Part shown: piece by piece, positions 52,539 to 61,487 of the stretch
How positions within the stretch are numbered: position 1 is the first letter of the stretch
How the letters are laid out: each line of letters begins with the position of its first letter
Assembly: GCA_003134815.1 (NCBI GenBank)
Contig: PLCO01000007.1
Coordinates: 1-64,000 of the forward strand
Reading direction: 5' to 3'
Length of the DNA stretch: 64,000 bases
Origin: Acidobacteriaceae bacterium
GTDB lineage: Bacteria; Acidobacteriota; Terriglobia; Terriglobales; Acidobacteriaceae
The notes under the pieces: generated by a model
What the model saw: the letters and a program-made list of their open reading frames with translations, nothing else
The model's database searches: none
What the model was told of the DNA's origin: nothing
Made by a program: the position numbers and the translations under genes

Positions 52539-52817
52539 CTAGTGGTAGTCCGTGATCTCCACCGCGTGCGCTCCATCTACCTTCCAGATAAAGCAGACGC
52601 GATATCGATCATTGATTCGGATGCTGTGCTGCCCGATGCGATCGCGTTTCAACGCTTCTAAGCGGTTGCCCGGTGGAATGCGCAGATCGCTCAAGTTGAT
52701 TGATGCTTCAATCTGATCCAGCTTGCGGTGAGCAATTGCTTGAATCGCTGCCCAGTGTTTATTCCATCCCGTTTCGAAGAGTTCTTTAGTGTCCGCGTCC
52801 TTGAAACTCTGGATCAT
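52539..52817 (-). CDS. higB: HigB/RelE-type toxin
   Basis: A 92-residue RelE-superfamily ribonuclease: LDQIEASINLSDLRIPPGNR, LEALKRDRIGQHSIRINDRY and RVCFIWKVDGAHAVEITDYH. The basic surface residues and C-terminal YxVxF/W and His/Asp are in place, so it is likely functional; it cuts ribosome-bound mRNA. It precedes higA in one operon, and reads divergently from ftsQ, with about 180 bp between. Confidence 0.9.
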   Translation of the reverse strand: MIQSFKDADTKELFETGWNKHWAAIQAIAHRKLDQIEASINLSDLRIPPGNRLEALKRDRIGQHSIRINDRYRVCFIWKVDGAHAVEITDYH

Positions 52818-52997
52818 CTCTCATCAGGGTATAACGACTTGCGTTACATGTAAAGCGTCATATGGACGCGGGCCTCCTGATCGCCGACTTTTCCACTGAC
52901 CCCGTAACCCTGCTGGTACCCCCGGCCATCTCACTGAAAACAGCCATCTCTGTGCGGTCTATAGTGAAATCTGGCGACACTGCGTACGCGCCCAAGC

Positions 52998-54401
52998 GTG
53001 ACAAATCACGTGGCGAATCAAGGGAATACGACAAATCGGCCCACTTTGTGGGAGGATGACCCGCCCGAGGAGATCCGTCCGCGGCGCATGCGGGACGATT
53101 CGCCTTTAGCGGGGCGTTTTCGTCCCGGCGCGGCGGGCAGACGTGGACCCGGAATGCCGCTGGAGTTTGACGATCCTGACGGCGACGGAATGTTGCGCCC
53201 GACGACGGATCGATTCGGCTCCTCATCGGATCGTTTTGGATCTACCAAGAGGCCGTGGTGGCAGCCGGCCAGCACAGTGGGCCGCGTGTTTCTCGCGTCG
53301 GGCGCGCTGCTGGTCTTCGTCGCTTTCACCACTGCCTGCCTCATGGTGCGCCACTCGCTCGAACGCGACGCACGGTTCCGCATTGCAGGCACTGACGACA
53401 TTCAGGCTGCCGGCCTTACTGAAGTGAGCCGCTCGGAGATGATGCCCGTCTTCGGCGAAGACATTGGCCGAAATATTTTCTTCGTTCCCATCGACCAGCG
53501 CCGCCGCCAGCTCGAGGAGATTCCATGGGTCGAACGAGCAACAGTGATGCGGGTGCTGCCCAACCAGATTCGCGTTGATGTAGTGGAGCGCCAGCCGGTC
53601 GCGTTCACGCGGCACGGCGAGCAAATCGGACTGGTGGATGCGAATGGCGTTCTGCTGGCCATGGCGCCGGCGACGATGGCCAAGCACCACTACTCGTTTC
53701 CCGTGCTGACGGGGATCGATGCGGGCGATCCCGCCGATTCGCGCAAGGAACGCATGGATGTTTACCTGCGCATGATGGCGGAGCTCGACGCCGGCGGCAA
53801 GCACAACTCCGAGCAGATTTCAGAGATTGACCTCACCGATCCCGAAGACGCGCGCGTGCTGATGCCGGAGCAGGGCGCCGACATTCTGGCGCACCTTGGT
53901 GAAGATCATTTCCTTGAGCGCTATGAGCGCTACCAGGAGCACATTGCGGAGTGGAGGCAGCAGTATCCGCACCTCGCGGGCGTCGACCTGCGCTACGACA
54001 ACCAGGTGGTGCTTGACATGGCCTCCGGCAAGGAGACCGCCGAGACTTCAAGCGGCGATGCGGTGCCGGCAGCAACGGCAACGCCTGAGACGAATCCGCC
54101 AGCGGCCATGAAATCGTCCGATGCGAAATCGGCGGGCGCGAAACCATTGGCCGCGAAAACGTCGGGCACAAAAACGCCCGGTCCGAAAACGACTAGCGCA
54201 ACGGCTGCAAAGAAAAGCAAGTCAGAAAGAGACAAGCTGGCGCAGGACAAAAAGCACGCGACTCAACACACGGTTCCGGCAAAGCGCGCCGCAACGCAAA
54301 GCACAACGAAGCGGAATTCCGCTTCCACAAACCGTCCGGCTACGGCCACCAAGGGAAGCAACAGCCGGGCGTTGCCAGCGACCGTCACGCAGGGCGGGTA
54401 A
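52998..54401 (+). CDS. ftsQ: Cell division protein FtsQ with an unusually long C-terminal tail
   Basis: A 467-residue bitopic membrane protein. Residues 1-95 are cytoplasmic, charged and Asp/Arg-rich. One TM helix (about 96-117), then a POTRA domain and beta domain (about 120-345, with RFRIAGTDDIQAAGL, PWVERATVMRVLPNQIRVDV, and VDLRYDNQVVLDMA). After that about 110 residues of Lys/Ala/Thr/Ser-rich sequence follow, including SAGAK, PLAAK, TSGTK, TPGPK from a 15-bp-period repeat, not found in typical FtsQ (about 280 residues). The start is GTG 52998. Recruits FtsL/FtsB in the divisome. Confidence 0.92.
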   Translation: MTNHVANQGNTTNRPTLWEDDPPEEIRPRRMRDDSPLAGRFRPGAAGRRGPGMPLEFDDPDGDGMLRPTTDRFGSSSDRFGSTKRPWWQPASTVGRVFLASGALLVFVAFTTACLMVRHSLERDARFRIAGTDDIQAAGLTEVSRSEMMPVFGEDIGRNIFFVPIDQRRRQLEEIPWVERATVMRVLPNQIRVDVVERQPVAFTRHGEQIGLVDANGVLLAMAPATMAKHHYSFPVLTGIDAGDPADSRKERMDVYLRMMAELDAGGKHNSEQISEIDLTDPEDARVLMPEQGADILAHLGEDHFLERYERYQEHIAEWRQQYPHLAGVDLRYDNQVVLDMASGKETAETSSGDAVPAATATPETNPPAAMKSSDAKSAGAKPLAAKTSGTKTPGPKTTSATAAKKSKSERDKLAQDKKHATQHTVPAKRAATQSTTKRNSASTNRPATATKGSNSRALPATVTQGG

Positions 54402-54407
54402 ACGACC

Positions 54408-55628
54408 ATGGGCCAGAGGCAGGACAACCTGGTTGTGGTGCTCGACATCGGCAGCGCGTTTACGCGCGTTCTGGCGGCCGATGTCAACGAGAGCGTGTTG
54501 CGCTATCGCGGGCATGGCATCACTGCGTCGGCAGGAATGCGCAAGGGTTTGATTGCCGAGCTTGCTCCCGCGGCCAAGGTGGTACGCGCCACCAACGAGC
54601 AGACTGAGCATGTAGCCCGCGTGAACATTGACGAGTGCGTGGTGGGCATTGGCGGGCCGCACATTCGCGGCGTAAACACCAACGGCGGATTCCAGTTGAG
54701 CCGCGGAATGCGCGAGATTACCGGCGAGGACGTTCGCGCCGCCATCGGCCGCGCCCGCGCCATTGAGCTGCCCGCCGACCGCGAGGTTCTTCATCTGCTG
54801 CCTCGCCAGTTCATCCTCGACGAGCAGCCCGGCATCTTCGATCCGGTTGGTATGGTCGGCGCACGGCTTGAAGTCGAGCTGCACATCGCCACATGCGGCG
54901 GAAGCGCGCTGCAAAGCACGGTCACCTGCGCCAACCGCGCCGGGCTTGAGGTTTCAGAGGCGGTGCTGGAGTCGCTTGCCGCCGCCGAGTGCACGCTCTC
55001 AGCCGACGAGCGCGAGCTGGGCGTATGCGTCATCGACATCGGATCGCATTCCACCGATCTGGCTGTCTTCTTTGAAGGCGCGGTGGCCTACACTGCTTCG
55101 GTTCCCATCGGCGGAGCGCACTTTACCAACGATCTTGCCATTGGACTGCAACTGCCGATGGCGCAGGCCGAGGACCTGAAGCGGCAGTATGGCAACGCAG
55201 TGGTCACCTCTGTTCCGCAACTGGCGGAGGTTGAGATCACCACGCCGCAAGGCGCGCCGGCCACGCTTTCGATCCGCACCATGGCCGAGATTCTGGAGCC
55301 GCGCGCGCGTGAGCTCATGCACTACCTGAAAGAAAGCCTGCGCTACGGCGGCGTGGTAGATGCGCTTGGCGCGGGTTGCGTGCTTACCGGCGGCGGCGCC
55401 ATGCTGCCCGGCATTCTGGACGTGACGGAAAGCCAATTGCGCGTTCCGGCGCGCATTGGCATGCCCGTGCGCTTGTCACATATGCCTCAGGAACTGAACC
55501 ATCCGTCGTGGGCTGTTGGGATCGGTATGGTTCTCTACGCGCATCGCACACGGATGACGCGCGAGGCCGAGGACAGCAGCGGAAGCTTGCGCGACAGGTT
55601 GCGCGCGATGTTTGCAACGAGCTTTTAA
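54408..55628 (+). CDS. ftsA: Cell division protein FtsA
   Basis: A 406-residue actin-like ATPase that tethers FtsZ to the membrane. LVVVLDIGSAFTRVLA (phosphate-1 loop), 1C domain, GVCVIDIGSHSTDLAVF (phosphate-2), and GAGCVLTGGGAMLPGI (adenosine motif) are clear. A C-terminal amphipathic end (SLRDRLRAMFATSF) is present for membrane binding. It begins 6 bp after the ftsQ stop, so coupled. A heptamer array follows. Confidence 0.96.
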   Translation: MGQRQDNLVVVLDIGSAFTRVLAADVNESVLRYRGHGITASAGMRKGLIAELAPAAKVVRATNEQTEHVARVNIDECVVGIGGPHIRGVNTNGGFQLSRGMREITGEDVRAAIGRARAIELPADREVLHLLPRQFILDEQPGIFDPVGMVGARLEVELHIATCGGSALQSTVTCANRAGLEVSEAVLESLAAAECTLSADERELGVCVIDIGSHSTDLAVFFEGAVAYTASVPIGGAHFTNDLAIGLQLPMAQAEDLKRQYGNAVVTSVPQLAEVEITTPQGAPATLSIRTMAEILEPRARELMHYLKESLRYGGVVDALGAGCVLTGGGAMLPGILDVTESQLRVPARIGMPVRLSHMPQELNHPSWAVGIGMVLYAHRTRMTREAEDSSGSLRDRLRAMFATSF

Positions 55629-55631
55629 GGG

Positions 55632-55666
55632 CAGGGAACAGGGATCAGGGATCGGGAAAAGGGAAC
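55632..55666. repeat. 7-bp-period array between ftsA and ftsZ
   Basis: CAGGGAA, CAGGGAT, CAGGGAT, CGGGAAA, AGGGAAC, 3 bp after the ftsA stop codon. Confidence 0.8.
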
Positions 55667-55685
55667 CGGAGCGAGGTCAAACACG

Positions 55686-57254
55686 GTGAAGAAGCAGATA
55701 AAAATCGAGGAGAGCAAAGCCCCAATGGAACAGCACATCAATGAAGCCCGAGAAATGCGCAACGAAGCCCGCGAAGCCTGCAACGAAGCCGGAGAGATGC
55801 GCATTCAGTTTCACGACGAGGTTGTGCGTGGAGCGCGCATCAAGGTAGTGGGCGTGGGCGGCGGCGGCAGCAACGCCGTCAATCGCATGATCCAGGCCCG
55901 CATGGAAGGCGTCGAGTTTATCGCCGCCAACACCGATGTGCAGGCGCTCAAGCTGTCTGAAGCTTCAGTCAAGCTGCAACTGGGCGTGCGGCTTACCTCG
56001 GGGCTGGGCGCGGGATCAAATCCCGACGTGGGCCGTCGCGCCGCGCTGGAAGATTCGGAAAAAATCATCGAGGCGCTCGAAGGCGCGGACATGGTGTTTG
56101 TGACCGCGGGCCTGGGCGGCGGCACGGGCACTGGCGCCGCGCCGGTGATCGCTTCTTTGGCAAGTGAAATGGGAATCCTTACTGTCGCCGTTGTTACCAA
56201 GCCATTTGCCTTCGAGGGCAAGCGCCGCCTGATGCAGGCCGAGCGCGGCCTGAGCGAGCTGCTCGACAGCGTGGACACGATGATCGTGATTCCCAACGAA
56301 AAACTGCTCGCCGTGGCCAAGGACGCGGGATTCTTCGAAAGTTTCCGCATTGCCGACGACGTGCTTCGCCAGGGCGTGCAGGGCATCAGCGACATTATTA
56401 CCATTCCCGGAATCATCAACCGCGATTTTGCCGACGTGAAGACGACCATGGCGGGCATGGGCCACGCCGTGATGGGCACGGCTGTGCGCTCCGGCACGAA
56501 CCGCGCCATTGAAGCGGCGCAGGCGGCCATGGCTTCGCCGCTGCTTGACGCGGGCGCAATCGACGGCGCGCGCGGCATCCTTATCAACATCACCGGGTCA
56601 AGCTCGCTGAAGCTTTCCGAGGTGAATGAGGCGTCGTCGCTCATCGAGTCGGCCGCGCACGAAGACGCCAATATCATCTTCGGCGCCGTGCTCGACGAAA
56701 AGATGGGCGAAGAGGTGAAGATCACGGTCATCGCCACCGGCTTCCGCGACCAGATGCCCGAGCGGCGCGCGCGCATGCTGAGCGTGGACGAAACGCCGGT
56801 GATCTCGGTACCCGTTGTGTCGACTGGCAACTGGATGCGCGAGAGCTCGCCGGAGCTTGCGCCTGCGCCGGCACGCTTTATGAGTGAGGATGATGAATCC
56901 GCGACCGAGAGCGCGGAGGATGGATTCTTCTTTGCTGCTGCTGCGCCAGGAGTTTCGACCACGGTGACGGTTGCGGCTGCGCAGGCGAGAGAGATTGGCG
57001 ATCGGGAGATGGGGATCGAAATGGCCCGGGTAAGCGACGCGCCGGTTGGCGCGCAATTTGAAGCCCCGGATTTCGAGGGAATGGAGTCCGAATTTCAGCC
57101 TGTTCCTCGGGATTACTGTGCTGATTTTGGTGTGAATTCTCGCGAAGGAACGGAGCCGGGCGCAGAGGCTGGCAAGGCGCTCTTCGCTGGTCCCGCTGAG
57201 CAACCAGAGCGGGACCTGGATGTTCCCACTTTTTTGCGCCGGCTGAAGTTCTAA
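55686..57254 (+). CDS. ftsZ: Cell division protein FtsZ with a heptad-repeat N-terminal extension
   Basis: A 522-residue tubulin homologue. The GTPase core begins about residue 50 with [17 protein letters not shown] and has the signature [13 protein letters not shown] (about 143-155). Upstream is an unusual 45-residue extension, including three 7-residue units ([21 protein letters not shown]). After the core (to about 365) comes a long variable linker and the C-terminal peptide [11 protein letters not shown] that binds FtsA. The GTG 55686 start gives the full extension; a later start (ATG 55725) would retain the repeats. Confidence 0.95.
   Translation: MKKQIKIEESKAPMEQHINEAREMRNEAREACNEAGEMRIQFHDEVVRGARIKVVGVGGGGSNAVNRMIQARMEGVEFIAANTDVQALKLSEASVKLQLGVRLTSGLGAGSNPDVGRRAALEDSEKIIEALEGADMVFVTAGLGGGTGTGAAPVIASLASEMGILTVAVVTKPFAFEGKRRLMQAERGLSELLDSVDTMIVIPNEKLLAVAKDAGFFESFRIADDVLRQGVQGISDIITIPGIINRDFADVKTTMAGMGHAVMGTAVRSGTNRAIEAAQAAMASPLLDAGAIDGARGILINITGSSSLKLSEVNEASSLIESAAHEDANIIFGAVLDEKMGEEVKITVIATGFRDQMPERRARMLSVDETPVISVPVVSTGNWMRESSPELAPAPARFMSEDDESATESAEDGFFFAAAAPGVSTTVTVAAAQAREIGDREMGIEMARVSDAPVGAQFEAPDFEGMESEFQPVPRDYCADFGVNSREGTEPGAEAGKALFAGPAEQPERDLDVPTFLRRLKF
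55740..55802 (+). repeat. 21-bp tandem repeat inside ftsZ (three units)
   Basis: Three consecutive 21-bp units encode [14 protein letters not shown] and NEAGEMR. Seven-residue periodicity with charged/hydrophobic alternation is compatible with a coiled coil. Confidence 0.85.
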
Positions 57255-57661
57255 AGGGCCATCGAATCAAGTGCATGGGGCCATAGCCTGCTATTGGGAA
57301 TGGTTCACAGACGGGGGCGAAAGCAGTATAGTAAAGAGACTGCCCCCCCGAAAGTTGTATGGGTTGCGACCTCTAATCGAGGGACACTACTGCCCTCAGG
57401 GTTGTTTTTGGAGTTTCAAGAAGCCCGGCTGGCGGCAAATCCCGCGATCGCGCAGTGGTTTTGTCGCACTTTTCAATGTCGCACTTTTTTGGCGCGCCGA
57501 TAAGAGAGATATGCTTGGCTCGCGAATGAATCACAGGGGCGTCAAAGTTCATTAGTACGGGTTCATAAGTATGAAGTGCGGAGCCCACGGGCGAACGAGC
57601 GGCACGAGATTCGGGACACGGGTTCCAATAGTCGAGTCTGAGTGGAGAGGTTGTTGACTGG
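57255..57661. other. Intergenic stretch (407 bp) after ftsZ
   Basis: No credible gene. A hairpin of GGGGGC and GCCCCC arms with an inner GCAGT/ACTGC stem spans about 57315-57350, possibly the ftsZ transcript end although no U-tract is present. A duplicated phrase GTCGCACTTTT occurs at about 57465 and 57478. Confidence 0.45.
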
Positions 57662-59062
57662 ATGAAGCAGTTGCGCATCAGGACTAATTATTTATTCGTT
57701 TTCATCTTAGGCTTGACTGCCGTCGGCGTCAGCATGAGCGCCGCCTACGCCGCGGCATTGGATGCTCCGCAGCCTTTACATCACTCTAGATCCAGAACCG
57801 AATCACGCGTCAACACGACACACCGTAGCTCGACTAGCGGATACACTACTCATTCGAGCACCGCCCACACCAGAACCTCGGCCGCGCATTCCAGATACGC
57901 GGGCAGATCCAATACTCGCGTCACGGGCACTCGCGTCACGGGGAGATCCACCACGGCCAGCCGCCTTACTGCTACTGCCGGAGCGCGCCTGCACAGCGCG
58001 TCTTTTCGTCGTATCCATCATTATTACGAGCGCTTCACGGCCAGCTCATTTATTCAAGGGGAGAATGGCGCGGGTGACAATACAGCCGGCGAAGATCCCG
58101 TGGTGCGCCAGGCGGCAATCGATGCTCTGGGCGACATGAACGGCACGGCGGTTGTGATCAATCCCAGAACCGGCCGAATCCTGGCCATGGTTAATCAAAA
58201 GCTGGCGCTTTCGCCGGGCGCGGAGCCCTGCTCCACCATCAAGCTCACGGTGGCGCTGGCTGCGCTTTCTGAATCTCTGGTTACGAGCGACACGATGGTG
58301 CAGCTCCCCGGCTTCCGCATGAACATGACGCAGGCGCTGGCCAAGAGCAACAACCTCTACTTTGAAGAGATGGGCCGCGAACTTGGCTTCGAACGCGTTC
58401 GCCACTACGCCACGCAGTTTGGCCTGGGCGAATTAGCCGGCTACAACATTTCCGGCGAGCAGTTGGGCACTTATCCCGAGCAGGCGATTCCCGAGTCCGA
58501 GGGCGGCGTTGCCCGCATGTGCAGTTTTGGGCAAGGCGTCTCGCTCACTCCGCTGCAACTGGGCGCGCTTGTCGCCGCTATAGCTAACGGCGGAACACTC
58601 TACTACCTGCAGCATCCGACCACGCCGGAAGATATCGCCGCATTCGAGCCGCGGATCAAGCGCACGCTCAATATCGCCCGCTACGCTACCGAACTCGAAG
58701 ACGGCATGGCCGGAGCGGTGGAATATGGAACTGCGCGTCGCTTGCGCGCCAACTTCCGCGAGCTGCCCATCTTTGGCAAAACCGGAACCTGCTCCAACGA
58801 CGGAACGCGCTTCGGCTGGTTTGCCGCGTATTCTGAGTCGCCACAGGGCGGACTCGTGACTGTCTTCTTCCTTGAGGGCGGGCGGGCTACTTTCGGCCCA
58901 CGTGCCGCAGAACTGACAGGCGCGTTTTACGCCAATCTCTGGGACCACAACTATTTTGGCGAGACCGACCAGGAAGCGCAATCCGCGCCAGGCCGACCGC
59001 CTGCGCAAGGTGCGGCGTCTCAGGCGCGGCCCACGTCCGACTCTGCGGCTCCCGCGCAATAA
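57662..59062 (+). CDS. Secreted transpeptidase-only penicillin-binding protein
   Basis: A 466-residue protein. Signal peptide or anchor at 10-31. Residues 35-130 are Ser/Thr/His/Arg-rich and disordered (with RVTGT and RVTGR from a 15-bp repeat). The transpeptidase domain has SxxK = STIK (Ser191), SxN = SNN (229-231) and KTGT (373-376), so it should be active. There is no glycosyltransferase or dimerisation domain and no PASTA. A Pro/Ala/Gln-rich tail closes it. It lies 400 bp after ftsZ in the same direction, and could be a D,D-carboxypeptidase/transpeptidase in division or a beta-lactamase-like enzyme. Confidence 0.82.
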   Translation: MKQLRIRTNYLFVFILGLTAVGVSMSAAYAAALDAPQPLHHSRSRTESRVNTTHRSSTSGYTTHSSTAHTRTSAAHSRYAGRSNTRVTGTRVTGRSTTASRLTATAGARLHSASFRRIHHYYERFTASSFIQGENGAGDNTAGEDPVVRQAAIDALGDMNGTAVVINPRTGRILAMVNQKLALSPGAEPCSTIKLTVALAALSESLVTSDTMVQLPGFRMNMTQALAKSNNLYFEEMGRELGFERVRHYATQFGLGELAGYNISGEQLGTYPEQAIPESEGGVARMCSFGQGVSLTPLQLGALVAAIANGGTLYYLQHPTTPEDIAAFEPRIKRTLNIARYATELEDGMAGAVEYGTARRLRANFRELPIFGKTGTCSNDGTRFGWFAAYSESPQGGLVTVFFLEGGRATFGPRAAELTGAFYANLWDHNYFGETDQEAQSAPGRPPAQGAASQARPTSDSAAPAQ

Positions 59063-59094
59063 CTCCGAAGCCCTCCCACATTTCGTTCGCAATC

Positions 59095-59130
59095 AAGCCG
59101 CTCCAGGGTTCTCAACAGGGCGGCTTTTTT
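59095..59130 (+). terminator. Terminator after the PBP gene
   Basis: AAGCCGC (59095-59101) pairs with GCGGCTT (59120-59126), followed by TTTTTT. It ends the dcw-side transcript about 40 bp after the PBP stop. Confidence 0.75.
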
Positions 59131-59184
59131 GCGCGCCTGCCACTTCCGCGATTTATTCTGGCCTAGGTTAATTTGGTCGAGACC

Positions 59185-60195
59185 ATGGACACCGTCAACT
59201 GGGTCGTCGCCGGCATTGGCGACATCGCACGCAAGCGTGTCATTCCCGCGATCGAAGCTGAGCCTCGAAGCAGGCTCTATGGATTCGTTACGCGCGATCC
59301 GGCCAAAGCCGCGGAGTATTCCGGAACTCATTCGTGGGCCAGCATCGAGGAGGCAGTTGCCGACCCTGCTGTCGACGCAGTTTACATCGCATTGCCGGTC
59401 GCGTTCCATGCCGCCGCTGCGACCGCGGCTCTGCGCGCGGGCAAGCATGTGCTCTGCGAAAAACCCATGGCGATGAACTTTGCCGAGGCCGAGCGGATGG
59501 TCGCCGACGGCCGAGCGGCAAGTTGCACTTCGGGGCGCGCTGGGGGCCCCCTCTTCGGCGTCGCGTATTACCGCCGCCTCTATCCCAAATTGATTCGCGC
59601 TCGCCAACTCATCGCCGAGGGCGCGATTGGCCGCCCGCTGCTGGCCGAGGCTAATTGCCACAGTTGGTTTGAGATTGCAGGCCGCGAGTGGCTGGCCGAT
59701 CCGGCGCTTTCCGGCGGCGGCCCGCTTTATGACATTGCCTCGCATCGCATTGACGCCATGAACTTCCTCTTCGGCAAACCGGAGCGCGCCACTGGCCTGC
59801 AGTCGAATGCTGTGCATCGCATCGCCGTCGAGGATTCCGCGACGATCCTGATGCAGTTTTCCGGCGGCGTGCACGCGGTGATTGATGTGCGCTGGAATTC
59901 GCGCGTGGCGCGCGACCAGTTCCAGATCATCGGCGAAGACGGCGAGATCGGTCTCGATCCGCTGAATGGGCCAGAGTTACGCCTGGGTTCTGACCTGCGC
60001 GTAGCCGGCCGCACCGAGTTGCTGCCTCCGCACGCGAACCTTCATTTCCCAATTGTCGAGAACTTCGTCGAAGCCGTCCTCGCCGACGATCCAACTCGTC
60101 TCGCTTGCCCGGCGGAGCAGGCCGCCTGGGTTGACTGGACGATTGACCGGGTGGTTTCTGATCAGCTGGTTTCAGCGCCGGCGAGGCCTTCCTGA
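59185..60195 (+). CDS. Gfo/Idh/MocA-family oxidoreductase
   Basis: A 336-residue NAD(P)-binding sugar oxidoreductase-like enzyme. The Rossmann start VNWVVAGIGDIARKRVIPAI, VLCEKPMAMNFAEAERM (the CEKP catalytic Lys motif), and GGPLYDIASHRIDAMNFLFG with the Asp/His pair are all visible. The substrate is unknown. The start is ATG 59185, or TTG 59173. Not coupled to the neighbours. Confidence 0.9.
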   Translation: MDTVNWVVAGIGDIARKRVIPAIEAEPRSRLYGFVTRDPAKAAEYSGTHSWASIEEAVADPAVDAVYIALPVAFHAAAATAALRAGKHVLCEKPMAMNFAEAERMVADGRAASCTSGRAGGPLFGVAYYRRLYPKLIRARQLIAEGAIGRPLLAEANCHSWFEIAGREWLADPALSGGGPLYDIASHRIDAMNFLFGKPERATGLQSNAVHRIAVEDSATILMQFSGGVHAVIDVRWNSRVARDQFQIIGEDGEIGLDPLNGPELRLGSDLRVAGRTELLPPHANLHFPIVENFVEAVLADDPTRLACPAEQAAWVDWTIDRVVSDQLVSAPARPS

Positions 60196-60351
60196 CCAGC
60201 GTCCGCAGATTTTCCTCATTCCCTTGTAGTGAAGTTTGCAACGAAGTTGGTTTAGATTCATCTCATAGGGAGTCGCCGCTTCTTTCCGGATTCGAAAGCG
60301 GGTGGTCCCGGCGGTTCGACCTTCCAATACGCGTAAGATTCGAGTGGAACT

Positions 60352-61326
60352 ATGGCGCTTCCGACGGACATTCTGCTGATGTACGGCTACCTGCTCATCT
60401 TTGCCTGGGTGCTGGTGGAGCAGCTCGGCGTGCCATTGCCGTCGGTGCCCATTTTGCTGGCCGCAGGAGCGCTTTCGGCGCAAAGACAGATCAGCTTTCC
60501 CCTCGCGCTTGGCGTGGCTGTAGCCGCATCGATCATTGCCGACAGCGTCTGGTTCTTCATCGGGCGCACGCACGGCCATCGCGTGCTGCGCCTGCTTTGC
60601 AAACTCTCGCTTGAGCCGACTACTTGCGTTCGCCGCACGCAGGATTCGTTTGGCCGCCGCCGCGGCACCATGCTCATGTTCGCCAAGTTCGTTCCCGGGC
60701 TCTCCACGTTGGCGCCGCCCGTTGCCGGCCAGAACGGAATGAGCTATGGCCTGTTCCTGCTCTATGACGGCATCGGTTCCATTTTCTGGGTGGGCGTCAC
60801 GATGGCCTGCGGCAGGTTCTTCGGCGACCTGCTCAAGCGCAACCCCAGCCTTCTAGACTGGGTCGGCCGCTTCTCAGGCGCGCTACTGATTCTGGGCGTC
60901 GTCGCATTCTTCATTGGGCGCCTAGTTCGCCGCCGCATGGTGCTCAGAAACCTTGTCGCCTCGCGCCTGGAGCCTGAAGAGCTGAAGCGGCAACTCGATG
61001 CGGGCGAGCAGGTCTACATCGTTGACCTGCGCCATCCCCTTGAGCTCGTGCCTGACCCGTTCAAGCTGCCCGGCGCCGTGCACTTTTCGCCTGACACGCT
61101 CACAGCGCGCCAAAGCGAGATCCCTCGCGACCGCGACGTGGTGCTTTACTGTACCTGCCCCAGCGAGGCCACCGCTGCCAAGACCGCGATGCAGCTGCAC
61201 AAGCTCGGCATTGAGCGCGTGCGCCCGCTGCGCGGCGGCCTGGATGAGTGGAAGCGGCTCGGCTATCCGATGGACGAGATTCCGCCGTTCATGTCGATGG
61301 TTCCGGTTATTGAGCCGGCCAGCTGA
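60352..61326 (+). CDS. DedA (SNARE-associated) membrane protein fused to a rhodanese domain
   Basis: A 324-residue fusion. The DedA/VTT part (about 1-205) has four to five TM helices, and includes the DedA motif region FAKFVPGLSTLAPPVAG and SGALLILGVVAFFIGRL. The rhodanese part (about 210-310) has VDLRHPLELVPD, the Cys loop VLYCTCPSEATAAKTA with active-site Cys about 267, and RPLRGGLDEWKRLGYP. DedA proteins are flippases for lipid carriers such as undecaprenyl phosphate or phosphatidylethanolamine; the rhodanese domain would face the cytoplasm. Its sulfur acceptor is not known. Similar fusions occur in other bacteria. Confidence 0.87.
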   Translation: MALPTDILLMYGYLLIFAWVLVEQLGVPLPSVPILLAAGALSAQRQISFPLALGVAVAASIIADSVWFFIGRTHGHRVLRLLCKLSLEPTTCVRRTQDSFGRRRGTMLMFAKFVPGLSTLAPPVAGQNGMSYGLFLLYDGIGSIFWVGVTMACGRFFGDLLKRNPSLLDWVGRFSGALLILGVVAFFIGRLVRRRMVLRNLVASRLEPEELKRQLDAGEQVYIVDLRHPLELVPDPFKLPGAVHFSPDTLTARQSEIPRDRDVVLYCTCPSEATAAKTAMQLHKLGIERVRPLRGGLDEWKRLGYPMDEIPPFMSMVPVIEPAS

Positions 61327-61487
61327 CAACGCGCGGCGCGCAGGCAGACAATTCGCTCCGGTTAGGAGAGCGGTTCGCTCCGTTCGGGCGAACTGCACCG
61401 CTCACGCGAACGGGGCCGCGACACTATAAGCTAAAGGCCTATAAGCTAAAAGATTGAAGGCGGCCATTGCCGCCCGGGAGCACTCCC

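Noticed and set aside
57259-57660. Riboswitch or small gene after ftsZ
   Set aside because: One hairpin and a duplicated phrase, but no known riboswitch core and open frames without family resemblance.
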